Shown here one piece after another: positions 35,678 to 44,126 of a stretch of 64,000 nt of DNA (position 1 is its first letter; each line of letters opens with the position of its first letter). Location of the stretch: positions 1 to 64,000 of the forward strand of contig NZ_CADCST010000072.1 in assembly GCF_902804485.1 (NCBI RefSeq), read 5' to 3'. The DNA comes from Flavobacterium collinsii. GTDB taxonomy: Bacteria; Bacteroidota; Bacteroidia; Flavobacteriales; Flavobacteriaceae. The translations under genes and the position numbers were made by a program. A model generated the notes under the pieces. The model saw only the letters and a list, made by a program, of their open reading frames with translations, did no database searches and was not told where the DNA came from.

Positions 35678-36970
35678 ATGTCTAAAAAAACGATTTATCT
35701 TTTAGTAGGTGGCGCAGTAGTGCTTATAGCAGTTTTAGTTGGTCTTTCGAAAGCAGGAGTTATTGGGAATAAGGATGAAGGAACAGAAGTAGAAATTTCA
35801 AAAGTAGTAGCTTCAACAATTGTTGAAACAGTTTCTGCCACGGGTAAAATCCAACCTGAGATAGAAGTTAAATTATCGTCAATGGTTTCGGGTGAAATTA
35901 TTGCGTTAAACGTAAAAGAAGGTCAGGTGGTTAAAAAAGGAGATTTATTGGTAAAAATAAACCCTGATTTGTATACCTCAGGTTTAGAACGTTCTGTTGC
36001 TAACTTGTCTGGTACTAAGGCTGGTTTAACACAGTCCCAGGCTAGTTTTAAAGAAGCAAAGGCAAGTTACGATCGTAATAAAACGCTATATGAAAAGGGA
36101 GTAATCTCAAAATCGGATTGGGATAAAGCAATTTCGACTTATGAAGTAGCCAAGGCGACCCAACAAAATGCGTATTATAATGTTAAGAGCGCTTCGGCAT
36201 CAGTAACAGAAGCCAGAGACAATTTAGGACGTACTTTAATTTATGCTCCTGCTGATGGAACAATTTCAGTTTTAAATGTTGAATTGGGAGAGCGTGTTTT
36301 GGGAACGCAGCAAATGGCAGGAACAGAGCTTTTGCGTGTGGCGAACCTTAACAATATGGAAGTAGAAGTGGATGTAAACGAAAATGATATCGTTAAAGTA
36401 AAAATTGGCGATGAAGCAAACGTTGAAGTTGATGCCTATTTAAAAAAGAAATTTAAAGGTACTGTAACTAGTATTTCTAATTCTGCGAGTACAGCGTTAA
36501 CTTCAGATCAGGTGACGAACTTTAAAGTGAAAGTGCGTATCCTGAAAGAATCTTATCAAGACTTACTGGAAGGACAACCCAATACCTATTCACCTTTCAG
36601 ACCCGGAATGACCGCTACAGTCGATATTATTACCAAAACTAAAAAGAATGTTTTGGCAGTGCCTATTAGTTCAGTTGTTGTGAAATCAGATACTACTGCC
36701 GTAAAAGACTTTAAAGTAGATGATCCGAACGAAGACAAAAAAGCAGCTCCGAAAAGCGATAAGAAGTTTGAGTGTGTTTTTGTAAGAGTAAGAGATAAGG
36801 CTAAAATAAGAGTTATTAAAACGGGTATTCAGGACGATACTAATATCGAGGTAATGTCAGGACTAAAATCGGGAGATGTTGTGATCACAGGGCCCTATAC
36901 TACCGTTTCTAAAGATTTAAATTCTGGAGATAAAGTAAAGCTTAAAACAGCAGATGCTCCTAAGAAATAA
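35678..36970 (+). CDS. Periplasmic adaptor (HlyD/MacA type) 2
   Basis: 430 residues. N-terminal anchor (IYLLVGGAVVLIAVLVGLSKAGVIG), lipoyl halves (VKLSSMVSGEIIALNVKEGQVVKKGDLLVKI and the returning LIYAPADGTISVLNVELGERV), a helical hairpin and a barrel domain. It is longer than the first adaptor because of a C-terminal Lys/Asp-rich insertion (VDDPNEDKKAAPKSDKKFE) in the membrane-proximal domain. It resembles MacA more than the first adaptor does. Two adaptors around one channel are unusual in a single operon. Confidence 0.9.
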   Translation: MSKKTIYLLVGGAVVLIAVLVGLSKAGVIGNKDEGTEVEISKVVASTIVETVSATGKIQPEIEVKLSSMVSGEIIALNVKEGQVVKKGDLLVKINPDLYTSGLERSVANLSGTKAGLTQSQASFKEAKASYDRNKTLYEKGVISKSDWDKAISTYEVAKATQQNAYYNVKSASASVTEARDNLGRTLIYAPADGTISVLNVELGERVLGTQQMAGTELLRVANLNNMEVEVDVNENDIVKVKIGDEANVEVDAYLKKKFKGTVTSISNSASTALTSDQVTNFKVKVRILKESYQDLLEGQPNTYSPFRPGMTATVDIITKTKKNVLAVPISSVVVKSDTTAVKDFKVDDPNEDKKAAPKSDKKFECVFVRVRDKAKIRVIKTGIQDDTNIEVMSGLKSGDVVITGPYTTVSKDLNSGDKVKLKTADAPKK

Positions 36971-37003
36971 TTTATATTACTATCAATTTTAAAAATACAC
37001 ACA

Positions 37004-37678
37004 TTGTCTTTTATTCTCAATATTGAAACAGCTACTAAAAATTGCTCCGTATCCATTGCTAAAAATGGAGAAACAATTATATGCAGGGAAATAGCCGAAG
37101 AAGGTTATTCGCACGCCGAAAAACTACATGTTTTTATCGAAGAAGTAATTGCTGAAGCGGGTATCGCAGTTGAGGATTTGGTGGCTGTTGCTGTGAGCCA
37201 GGGACCAGGTTCTTATACCGGCCTGCGCATTGGTGTTTCGGCAGCCAAAGGATTATGTTTTGCTTTAAACATTCCGTTGATTGCGGTTGATACTTTACAA
37301 ACCTTGGCGTCACAGGCCAAAGTTGCCGAAGGAAAAATTATTCCGATGCTCGATGCCAGAAGAATGGAAGTTTATAGTGAAGTGTTTACAGCGGATTTAA
37401 AAGTAGAAAGAACGATTCAGGCTGAAGTTATTACTGAAGACTCTTTTAAAGAGTATACAGAGGCTGTTTATTTTGTGGGAGATTGCGCCGATAAATGTAA
37501 AACAGTTTTAACCCAGCCGAATTTTGTTTTTTTAGAAGAGATCAGATATCCTTCTGCTGCTGCAATGAGTAAAATCAGTTATGATAAATATCAAAAAAGC
37601 GACACTGTTGATGTCGCTTATTTTGAACCTTACTATTTAAAAGATTTTATGATGGCGCCTCCATCAAAAAAAGGCTAA
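37004..37678 (+). CDS. tsaB: tRNA threonylcarbamoyladenosine protein TsaB
   Basis: 224 residues with a TTG start at 37004 (MSFILNIETATKNCSVSI); no ATG is available. ASKHA fold with the conserved GYSHAEKLHVFIEEV and VSQGPGSYTGLRIGVSAAKGL motifs. TsaB partners TsaD and TsaE to make t6A37 in tRNAs reading ANN codons. It lies 33 bp after the exporter operon, so it may be read from the same transcript. A bidirectional hairpin overlaps its 3' end. Confidence 0.94.
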   Translation: MSFILNIETATKNCSVSIAKNGETIICREIAEEGYSHAEKLHVFIEEVIAEAGIAVEDLVAVAVSQGPGSYTGLRIGVSAAKGLCFALNIPLIAVDTLQTLASQAKVAEGKIIPMLDARRMEVYSEVFTADLKVERTIQAEVITEDSFKEYTEAVYFVGDCADKCKTVLTQPNFVFLEEIRYPSAAAMSKISYDKYQKSDTVDVAYFEPYYLKDFMMAPPSKKG

Positions 37679-37687
37679 AACCTTTTT
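37668..37687. terminator. Bidirectional terminator between tsaB and the MscS gene
   Basis: AAAAAGG / CCTTTTT stem with a CTAAAA loop, overlapping both convergent stop regions. Confidence 0.6.
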
Positions 37688-38498
37688 ATTTTTGAAGTGT
37701 ATACGGCTGAACTGAAATTCCGGCTTCATCTAAAGCTGCTTTGCAATTTTCTAAAGTCTCAGAAAAGACAGCTCCGTAATTAGCATTTTTTGCCCATGGA
37801 CGTACTGCGAACTCTACTGAACTGGCTGTTAGGTTTTTAACAAAAACTTCTGCGGCAGGCTTTTTAAGCACTTTCGGATTGTTGTTTAAAACGTTCAGCA
37901 GAATGTCTTTTGCCTTTTTGATATCAGAATCATAAGAAACGGCAAAAGTAAGATCTGCTCTACGTTCCCCCTGCATCGAATAATTGATAATCGTTCCGTT
38001 TGATAAAGCCCCATTAGGCACAAAAACTGTTTGATTGTTGGCTGTTAACATCTTGGTTACAAAAATCTGAATTTCTACCACTGTCGCAATAATTCCACCC
38101 GAGGTTTCGATTGTATCGCCAACTTTGAAAGGTTTGAAAACAATAATTAGCATTCCTCCTGCAAAGTTTGAAAGTGACCCTTGCAAAGACAAACCTACCG
38201 CAAGTCCCATGGCTCCTAATATGGCAACAAAGGATGACGTTTCTATACCCAATTTTGAAATAAAAGTCACAAACAATAAAATTCGGAGTGCCCAAATTAA
38301 GATGTCAGAAAGGAATCGGGTTAAAGTAGGATCCAAATTTCTTTGCACCATTATTTTTGTAATGATTCTGTTTATTAATCTGATGGCATAGATTCCGACA
38401 AATAAAATGATGAATGCCGAGATTAATTTTGGAGAATAATCAATTAATACGTTAATAAATTTAGTAGCATAATTGCTAATCTGTTCTGAATTGTACAT
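37686..38498 (-). CDS. Small-conductance mechanosensitive channel (MscS family)
   Basis: 270 residues from the ATG at 38498 (MYNSEQISNYATKF). A longer frame (from 38525) would start inside a leader hairpin. Three helices, including the pore-lining TM3 (LGAMGLAVGLSLQGSLSNFAGGMLIIVF), then the KPFKVGDTIE beta domain and the C-terminal cage. The protein is of basic MscS size, without extra N-terminal helices. It releases solutes on hypo-osmotic shock at the inner membrane. It is convergent with tsaB. Confidence 0.92.
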   Translation of the reverse strand: MYNSEQISNYATKFINVLIDYSPKLISAFIILFVGIYAIRLINRIITKIMVQRNLDPTLTRFLSDILIWALRILLFVTFISKLGIETSSFVAILGAMGLAVGLSLQGSLSNFAGGMLIIVFKPFKVGDTIETSGGIIATVVEIQIFVTKMLTANNQTVFVPNGALSNGTIINYSMQGERRADLTFAVSYDSDIKKAKDILLNVLNNNPKVLKKPAAEVFVKNLTASSVEFAVRPWAKNANYGAVFSETLENCKAALDEAGISVQPYTLQK

Positions 38499-38503
38499 AT
38501 TTT

Positions 38504-38534
38504 TAGAATAAAAAAACCTTCCCAAAGAGAAGGT
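38504..38534 (-). terminator. Hairpin with T-run in the leader of the MscS gene
   Basis: On the minus strand ACCTTC-TCTTTGG-GAAGGT is followed by seven T. It sits between the small helical protein gene and the MscS start, so it can terminate the upstream gene. A -7 match (TATATTTG, 38547-38554 minus) lies upstream of it, so transcripts from there would have to read through it. Confidence 0.55.
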
Positions 38535-38585
38535 ATATTAGTTTTGCAAATATAAAGATATTTCCCGGTATAAGAAAAAGGAGTT

Positions 38586-38993
38586 TTATTCCTTCTTAGG
38601 AGCTTCGTCAATAACTTCATCTGCTTTAGTGACTGCTTTTTCGCTGATATCGGCTACAGTTTCTGAAACAATTGTCTTGGTTTCCCCGGTAAGTTCACTT
38701 GTTTTTTCTTTTACGGTATCGATTACATCGCCTATAGAGTCGGACGCTTTCTCAACATATTCGCTAACAATGTCTTTCGCCTGGTGCGCATACTCCGTTG
38801 CCGTTTCAATCAGTGGCTCTGATGCTTCTTTGGCTTTTGTGAAAGTTTCTTCGGCAAAGGTCTCTGCTTTATCAATATAGGGAGCAGCAGCTTCTTTGGC
38901 CTGTTCAAAAGTAGTTTCGGCCTGGTGTGCCAAATCAGTAGCAGAATCTTTGGCTGTGCCAAACAAATTCTTAAAGAATGAAGATAATCCCAT
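38586..38993 (-). CDS. Small amphipathic-helix (YtxH/LEA-like) protein
   Basis: 135 residues from the ATG at 38993 (MGLSSFFKNLFGTAKDSATDLAHQAE). Nearly the whole chain is an Ala/Glu/Lys/Thr-rich amphipathic helix with imperfect 11-residue-like repeats (AETTFEQAKEAAAPYIDKAE, AETFAEETFTKAKEASEPLIE, AEYAH-like segments). There is no cysteine, membrane helix or signal peptide. Similar compositions occur in YtxH-type and late-embryogenesis-like stress proteins and in apolipoprotein-like lipid-surface helices. The assignment is by composition only. The gene is monocistronic and flanked by hairpins on both sides. Confidence 0.75.
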   Translation of the reverse strand: MGLSSFFKNLFGTAKDSATDLAHQAETTFEQAKEAAAPYIDKAETFAEETFTKAKEASEPLIETATEYAHQAKDIVSEYVEKASDSIGDVIDTVKEKTSELTGETKTIVSETVADISEKAVTKADEVIDEAPKKE

Positions 38994-39101
38994 AGTTTTG
39001 ATATTGATTAGTTTAGAATACAATATTAACTATTTTTAAAGAATTACAACATTTTTACAGTAATAATTTGTTGATAATAAGTGAGATATGTTTTTTTATA
39101 A

Positions 39102-39132
39102 AAAAAGCGCCTACCATTGACAGACGCTTTTT
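39102..39132 (-). terminator. Terminator after the NifU gene
   Basis: AAAAAGCGcCT / AGaCGCTTTTT hairpin with a T-rich run on the minus strand, 24 bp after the NifU stop. Confidence 0.8.
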
Positions 39133-39155
39133 GTTCTTTTTATCGTATAAAAAAA

Positions 39156-40055
39156 TTAAGCATTTAAAGCTTCTACTTTAATCCCTTCATCGTTTAACAT
39201 GCTTTTCAGCATATTTTCGATTCCACTTTTTAAAGTGAAAGTAGAAGATGGGCAACCACTACAAGCTCCTTGTAGAATTACCTTTACTGTTTTATCCTCT
39301 TCATTATAAGAGTCAAAAGCAATATTTCCACCGTCAGCAGCAACTGCAGGTTTTACATACTCCTCTAGAATGTTTATGATTTGTTGTGAGGTAACATCTA
39401 ATTTATCAAAAGCTTCGTCTTTTGTAATATCATTTTTAGTGGCTACTTCAATAAGGCTTTCGTCTAAAACAGTTCCTCCATTTTCAATAAACTGCTTAAT
39501 AAAAGTTCTTACTTCAAGCGTAATTTCCTGCCAGTCGTTGATGTCGTATTTGGTTACCGAAATGTAGTTTTCATCAATAAAAACTTCTTTCACATACGGA
39601 AATTTGAATAATTCTTTGGCTAATGGAGAAGAAGCAGTCTGATCGATGTTTTTATACTCAACAGCATTTCTGGTCAGCATTCTGCTCACCACAAATTTTA
39701 GAGCTGCAGGATTTGGAGTTGTTTCTCCATAAACCGTAATAGGTTGCTTTTTGGCTTGGGTTTCTTCAACTTTAATGATTACGCCTCCCTTGTCTACAAA
39801 TGATGTAATTTGTTCCGCAACAGCGTCTTTTACATCGTCCCATTCTACAATACTATATCTTTTGATTGCGATAAAGTTTCCTGAAATATAAACGGTTTTT
39901 ACGAACGGTAAATAGAATAATTGTTGTGCTAAAGGAGATGCTTGTGCTTCGTCAATATTTTTGAATTCAAAACTTTGATTCTGAGTAATGAAATCCTCAA
40001 ATTCGAATTTTAATATCGTAGGATTCTGAGTTTCTTTTATGGTGATTTTTGTCAT
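39156..40055 (-). CDS. NifU-type Fe-S scaffold with duplicated Nfu N-terminal domain
   Basis: 299 residues. Two tandem Nfu_N-type domains (about 1-95 and 105-200) share the pattern TxNPxxLKF...KNID.A.SSPLA..LF.FP.VK.V.I..N.I.V.KY....W. A C-terminal NifU domain (about 220-299) carries the cluster-binding C265 and C268 in GACSGCPSS. The domain assembles or carries [4Fe-4S] clusters for delivery to apoproteins. One N-terminal domain is the usual state, so the duplication is notable. The protein is cytoplasmic. A -7 element lies just upstream of its start. Confidence 0.92.
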   Translation of the reverse strand: MTKITIKETQNPTILKFEFEDFITQNQSFEFKNIDEAQASPLAQQLFYLPFVKTVYISGNFIAIKRYSIVEWDDVKDAVAEQITSFVDKGGVIIKVEETQAKKQPITVYGETTPNPAALKFVVSRMLTRNAVEYKNIDQTASSPLAKELFKFPYVKEVFIDENYISVTKYDINDWQEITLEVRTFIKQFIENGGTVLDESLIEVATKNDITKDEAFDKLDVTSQQIINILEEYVKPAVAADGGNIAFDSYNEEDKTVKVILQGACSGCPSSTFTLKSGIENMLKSMLNDEGIKVEALNA

Positions 40056-40071
40056 GATTTGTAATTTTTCA

Positions 40072-40079
40072 CAAATTTA
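40072..40079 (-). promoter_or_regulatory. Putative -7 element (TAAATTTG, minus strand) of the NifU gene
   Basis: TAnnTTTG on the minus strand, 16 bp before the ATG. It predicts a very short 5' UTR. Confidence 0.5.
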
Positions 40080-40198
40080 CTAAAGTTATTTTCTACTAAT
40101 ACCTATATTTGATTTTTTAATAAAATAATTAAGACTCTTTTCAAATTAATCGTATTAAATTAGAAGAGTGTAAAATATATTCGGTCAATATTGTCTTT

Positions 40199-41188
40199 AT
40201 GAAATTTAGAATCAGGGTTTTATTGTTTTTTCTAATTGCATCAGCCTATTCTTATTCACAAGAAGGAATACCGGTTTACTCTGATTATTTGTCAGATAAT
40301 TATTATTTGATTCATCCGTCGATGGTAGGAGCGGCAAATTGTGCCAAAATAAGGCTGACCGCCAGGAAACAATGGTTTGGTCAGGAAGATGCTCCATCTT
40401 TGCAAACTTTGACTTTTAATGGCAGGATAGGAGAACGATCTGGTGCCGGGATTATTGTTTTTAATGATAAAAACGGTTACCATTCTCAAAAAGGGATAAA
40501 ACTTACCTATGCGCATCATATTATGTTTTCAAGGGATGAATTTGATTTAAATCAGTTGTCATTTGGTATTAGTGGAGGAGTGATTCAGAGTCAATTGGAT
40601 GAAACTAAATTTGGAAGTACTTTTGATCCAATCGTTTTCGGTTCCATTCAAAAAGATTCGTACTTTAATGTTGATATTGGAGCATCGTACAATTATCTTG
40701 ATTTTTATGCTCATGCAACGGTTCAGGGGCTGCTGGAAACTAGAAGAGAATTATATACAGAATATGAGAGTAATAATCTGAGAAAATTTCTGTTAAGCGC
40801 AGGATATGTTTTTGGAAAAAAAAGTAAAGTAACCTGGGAACCTTCGGTATTGTTTCAGGTGTTCGATAAAACCAAAGAAAAATCTATTGACGTAAATCTT
40901 AAAGCATACAAAAATATGGACTTTGGAAGTTTATGGGCTGCCTTGTCTTACCGAAAAAGTTTTAACGGTACGCAATACAGCAGTACAAGTGGAGTAGCTG
41001 CACAAAAGCTGCAATATATTACACCGATCATTGGTGTAAACTATAAAAATTTTATGTTTGCCTACACTTATTCGCAAGTTACAGGCGATGTGAAATTTGA
41101 TACAGGTGGTTATCACCAAATTACGCTGGGAATCAATTTATTTTGTAAAAAGGAACGTTACGACTGTAATTGTCCTGCAATTAACTAA
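40199..41188 (+). CDS. PorP/SprF family outer membrane protein (orphan)
   Basis: 329 residues with a signal peptide (IRVLLFFLIASAYSYSQ). The N-terminus follows the family pattern (GIPVYSDYLSDNYYLIHPSMVGAA, a variant of QYMYNxxxINPAYAG). The rest is strand-rich, ending YHQITLGINLFCKK. Four of its cysteines are within 35 residues of the C-terminus (FCKKERYDCNCPAIN), unusual for the family. No type B CTD protein is next to it, so the partner substrate is probably encoded elsewhere. A gamma carbonic anhydrase gene follows by 9 bp. Confidence 0.85.
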   Translation: MKFRIRVLLFFLIASAYSYSQEGIPVYSDYLSDNYYLIHPSMVGAANCAKIRLTARKQWFGQEDAPSLQTLTFNGRIGERSGAGIIVFNDKNGYHSQKGIKLTYAHHIMFSRDEFDLNQLSFGISGGVIQSQLDETKFGSTFDPIVFGSIQKDSYFNVDIGASYNYLDFYAHATVQGLLETRRELYTEYESNNLRKFLLSAGYVFGKKSKVTWEPSVLFQVFDKTKEKSIDVNLKAYKNMDFGSLWAALSYRKSFNGTQYSSTSGVAAQKLQYITPIIGVNYKNFMFAYTYSQVTGDVKFDTGGYHQITLGINLFCKKERYDCNCPAIN

Positions 41189-41197
41189 AAAAATAGT

Positions 41198-41716
41198 ATG
41201 CTAATTAAATCTGTAAATGGAAAAACACCTTTGATTCCAGAGGATTGTTATGTTGCTGAAAATGCTACAATTGTGGGTGAAGTTACTTTTGGAGCTTCTT
41301 GCAGTGTTTGGTTTAACGCCGTTATTCGCGGTGATGTTAACTTTATTACAATTGGAAATAAGGTGAATATTCAGGATGGGGCTGTTATTCATTGTACTTA
41401 TCAAAAACACCCTACTATTATAGGAAATAATGTCTCGATAGGACATAATGCTATTGTTCATGGCTGTACGATTCACGATAATGTTTTGATCGGGATGGGT
41501 GCTATCGTTATGGACAATTGTGTTGTCGAAAGCAACTCAATTATTGCGGCTGGTGCTGTTGTTACCCAAAATACAGTAATTACTTCAGGAAGTATTTATG
41601 CGGGTGTTCCGGCTAAAAAAGTCAAGGACATCGATCAGTCAGATTTTGCAGGTGAAATTGAACGTATTTCAAACAATTACGTAATGTATTCCGGTTGGTT
41701 TAAAAATGAAGAATAA
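41198..41716 (+). CDS. Gamma-class carbonic anhydrase-like protein
   Basis: 172 residues of left-handed beta helix (hexapeptide repeats such as IGNKVNIQDG, IGNNVSIGHN, IGMGAIVMDN). The three zinc ligands expected for the gamma-CA family are present: H65 (VIHCTYQ), H83 and H88 (IGHNAIVHG). R44 and D46 in IRGDVN also match. Family members either hydrate CO2 or are inactive relatives (YrdA/PaaY-like), so enzymatic activity is not assured. It is co-oriented with the orphan PorP gene. Confidence 0.9.
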   Translation: MLIKSVNGKTPLIPEDCYVAENATIVGEVTFGASCSVWFNAVIRGDVNFITIGNKVNIQDGAVIHCTYQKHPTIIGNNVSIGHNAIVHGCTIHDNVLIGMGAIVMDNCVVESNSIIAAGAVVTQNTVITSGSIYAGVPAKKVKDIDQSDFAGEIERISNNYVMYSGWFKNEE

Positions 41717-41734
41717 AAAAAATAATCAAAAAAA

Positions 41735-41784
41735 TAGAAATTCCAAATTTCAAGGTTTGACACTTTTGGAATTTGGAATTTCTA
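41735..41784. terminator. Bidirectional terminator (15-bp perfect arms)
   Basis: TAGAAATTCCAAATT (41735-41749) and its exact reverse complement (41770-41784), with a 20-bp loop, flanked by A-rich and T-rich runs, between convergent genes. Confidence 0.75.
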
Positions 41785-41802
41785 TTTTTGGAATTTAATA
41801 AA

Positions 41803-42519
41803 TTATAAATTTATCCTTTCGAAAAAAGCTGTTTTATAACTTTCGCTAATTGGAATTCGTTTGTCACTAATCAAAACTTTATTTTTTTGAATGGATTTTA
41901 CATGTTTTATATTGATGATATAAGAGCGGTGAATTCGCGAAAAACCTTTGTTTGAAAGCAGGTTTTCAAGTTTGATTAAACTAATTAGGGTAAGTGTAAA
42001 TTTATTATCAATAGTATATATTTTTACGTAATCTTTAAGTCCTTCGATAAATAGTATATCAGAAAAATTCATTTTTACATTTTCGTATTCTGCTCTTACG
42101 AACATAAAATCCTGTTCTGTTTCAGCTCCGGCAGTGTTTTCAGAAATAGCCTGAACCGTTGTGGCCGGGTGTAAAACCTGCTGTGCCCGTACGACCGATT
42201 TTAGAAAACGATGGAACGGAATGGGTTTTACCAGATAATCTACTGCACCCAGATTAAAACCTTCTACAGCATAATCAGAAAAAGCGGTTGTAAAAATAAC
42301 CAAGGGTTTCTTTTCAATCGTATTTAAAAAATCAATTCCGGAGAAATGGGGCATCTGTATGTCCAGAAAAATCAAATCAACATTGTTTTGATTGATAAAA
42401 GAAACAGCATCAATAGCATTGTTAAAAGTATGGACTAATTCCAGAGAATCTACTTTTCGAACAAAATCTTCCAGTAACTCAACCGCTAAAGGTTCATCGT
42501 CTATAATTACACATTTCAT
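41803..42519 (-). CDS. LytTR family response regulator
   Basis: 238 residues. Receiver domain with acidic pocket D7-D8, phosphoacceptor D53 (LIFLDIQMP) and K98 (DYLVKPI). Then a LytTR DNA-binding domain (about 140-235: FMFVRAEYENVKMNFSDILFIEGLKDYVKI, FSRIHRSYIINIKHV). LytTR regulators usually bind direct repeats upstream of envelope genes. The sensor gene lies 167 bp upstream on the same strand and a separate -7 element precedes this gene, so the pair is probably functional but separately tuned. Confidence 0.93.
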   Translation of the reverse strand: MKCVIIDDEPLAVELLEDFVRKVDSLELVHTFNNAIDAVSFINQNNVDLIFLDIQMPHFSGIDFLNTIEKKPLVIFTTAFSDYAVEGFNLGAVDYLVKPIPFHRFLKSVVRAQQVLHPATTVQAISENTAGAETEQDFMFVRAEYENVKMNFSDILFIEGLKDYVKIYTIDNKFTLTLISLIKLENLLSNKGFSRIHRSYIINIKHVKSIQKNKVLISDKRIPISESYKTAFFERINL

Positions 42520-42556
42520 CTGCTGAAGTTTTAATTTTAAAAATTTTGTTTAGAGC

Positions 42557-42564
42557 CAAAAGTA
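42557..42564 (-). promoter_or_regulatory. Putative -7 element (TACTTTTG, minus strand) of the LytTR gene
   Basis: TAnnTTTG on the minus strand 38 bp before the ATG. The identical octamer precedes the barrel-kelch operon (45996-46003). Confidence 0.5.
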
Positions 42565-42686
42565 CTTTTAAACCAGTAAAATAAGTTTTAAAATTATCAT
42601 AAAATACGGGCCATATTTTAAATGCCTCTTCTGTCTTCGGGGTCTTGTTATGAGGGAATTTTTTATGAAATTGTAATTCATCATAT

Positions 42687-43793
42687 TCAATTAATTGCAG
42701 TTTGAATTTTATCTAATTCCAGATTCAAATGCACACGAAAATATTTGTCATCCTGCGTTATATCAAGTTTGTGCGCATTGGGATAGAGTAAATCCAGGCG
42801 GTTTTGGATATTCACTAATCCGATACCTGAATTTCCGGGATCTTTAATATAGTTTTCAATTGTATTTTCGATCCAGAAATCCAGACTGCTGTTCAGAATG
42901 AATATCTTAATTTTAACATGGGCTGCACCTTTATAATCTGTTCCGTATTTGAATGCATTTTCGACAAACGAAATCAATAACAGGGGCTCAATAAACTTGT
43001 TTCTGGTGTCTCCATGAACATTGATAACGATGTCTTCAATATTGTTTAATCTTAGTTTTTGTAGTTCAATGTAGTTTTGGATATAATTGATTTCTTTTTC
43101 TAAATCAACTGTTTTATTATCGGTTTCATACAGCATATACCGCATTAGTTCAGATAAGGTAACGATGGCATCAGGAACTAAATCAGATTTTTTGTGTGCC
43201 AGAGAATAAATACTATTTAAAGAATTGAATAAAAAATGCGGATTGGTTTGTTTGCGCAAATAAATTAATTCTGTATTTGTTCGATGGGTTTCGGCAATTA
43301 ATTTGTTTTGCTGATTGTTGTAAAATTCTGTCAGTGTTCTGATAATAGCACTGATGGTGATGATTAAAATATAAAAAAAAGAGGGGCCAATTTTAAAAAA
43401 CAAAGGCTGTCTTGTCGCTAAGACCGCTCTTACTCTTGTTCCTCTGTACATTAATTTAAGATCTCCAGGAGGAGGTAAATTTTTTAGAGGTCTTGCCTGA
43501 CTAAAATCAGGAATAAAATAATTGATTCTGATAATCATAAAAAGCAAAATCAGGACAAATACAAACACAAAATAGAGCCAGTATTTTTTCTCTAGAAGTA
43601 AAACAGGAACCAGATAAAAATAGTTCAGATAAAACAAAACAATTCCCGTACTCCACTGCACATAAAAATCAGTACTGACTTTAAACGGACTTTCATAAAA
43701 TTGAATTAATGAAGTCAGAATAAAGAAAACCCAGATGATAGCATGAAGCAAAATTTTGTTTGAACTTGTATTTCTGATTGTATCGAGTTTCAT
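42687..43793 (-). CDS. LytS/YehU-like sensor histidine kinase
   Basis: 368 residues. Four N-terminal helices (about 13-32, 46-66, 72-95, 137-157) without a large extracytoplasmic domain. The short outside loop about 95-135 contains Pro and Arg (RPLKNLPPPGDLK). A short coiled coil leads into the His_kinase domain with H186 in QTNPHFLFNSLNSIYSL, the N box LLLISFVENAFKYG and the G box GIGLVNIQNRL. It should phosphorylate the LytTR regulator. It begins at the base following the DUF4907 stop, so it is translated from the kelch operon. Confidence 0.93.
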   Translation of the reverse strand: MKLDTIRNTSSNKILLHAIIWVFFILTSLIQFYESPFKVSTDFYVQWSTGIVLFYLNYFYLVPVLLLEKKYWLYFVFVFVLILLFMIIRINYFIPDFSQARPLKNLPPPGDLKLMYRGTRVRAVLATRQPLFFKIGPSFFYILIITISAIIRTLTEFYNNQQNKLIAETHRTNTELIYLRKQTNPHFLFNSLNSIYSLAHKKSDLVPDAIVTLSELMRYMLYETDNKTVDLEKEINYIQNYIELQKLRLNNIEDIVINVHGDTRNKFIEPLLLISFVENAFKYGTDYKGAAHVKIKIFILNSSLDFWIENTIENYIKDPGNSGIGLVNIQNRLDLLYPNAHKLDITQDDKYFRVHLNLELDKIQTAIN

Positions 43794-44126
43794 TTATAAT
43801 TTTATTTTTAATAAAATTAAATCATTTTTGGTTACTGTTGGCGATCTATTTTGATTGAGCCTGATTACGACTAAATTTGCCACTTTTAAAGCATCACTTT
43901 CTGTTACAAAACTTTTAGAGTCGTTAATGACGGGAATAATAGCCTGCTTGATAATGATTTTGTTCTTTAAAGCAATCGAATAACCCCAACCTGACGTAGT
44001 TTTGAAGGCTTCGATTTTAAAAGTTTCATTTTTCGCACAGGCTAAAAATTGTAAAATGAGTATCATAAGTAATACATTCTTCCAGATTTTACTCCAGAAG
44101 AACTGCATTTTTATTTTAGTTGTCAT
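43794..44126 (-). CDS. DUF4907 family small lipoprotein
   Basis: 110 residues from the ATG at 44126; ATG 44108 is an alternative giving a more usual signal peptide. Signal-type helix with a lipobox-like FLACAK. The mature domain has the DUF4907 pattern: GWGYSIALKNKIIIKQAIIPVINDSKSFVTESDALKVANLVV seen as GWGYxI, QxxIPVI and F.TE.DA..VA.LV blocks. Function unknown. It overlaps the kelch gene by 11 bp and abuts the kinase gene, so all three are coupled. A role as an envelope sensor partner is inferred from this. Confidence 0.78.
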   Translation of the reverse strand: MTTKIKMQFFWSKIWKNVLLMILILQFLACAKNETFKIEAFKTTSGWGYSIALKNKIIIKQAIIPVINDSKSFVTESDALKVANLVVIRLNQNRSPTVTKNDLILLKIKL

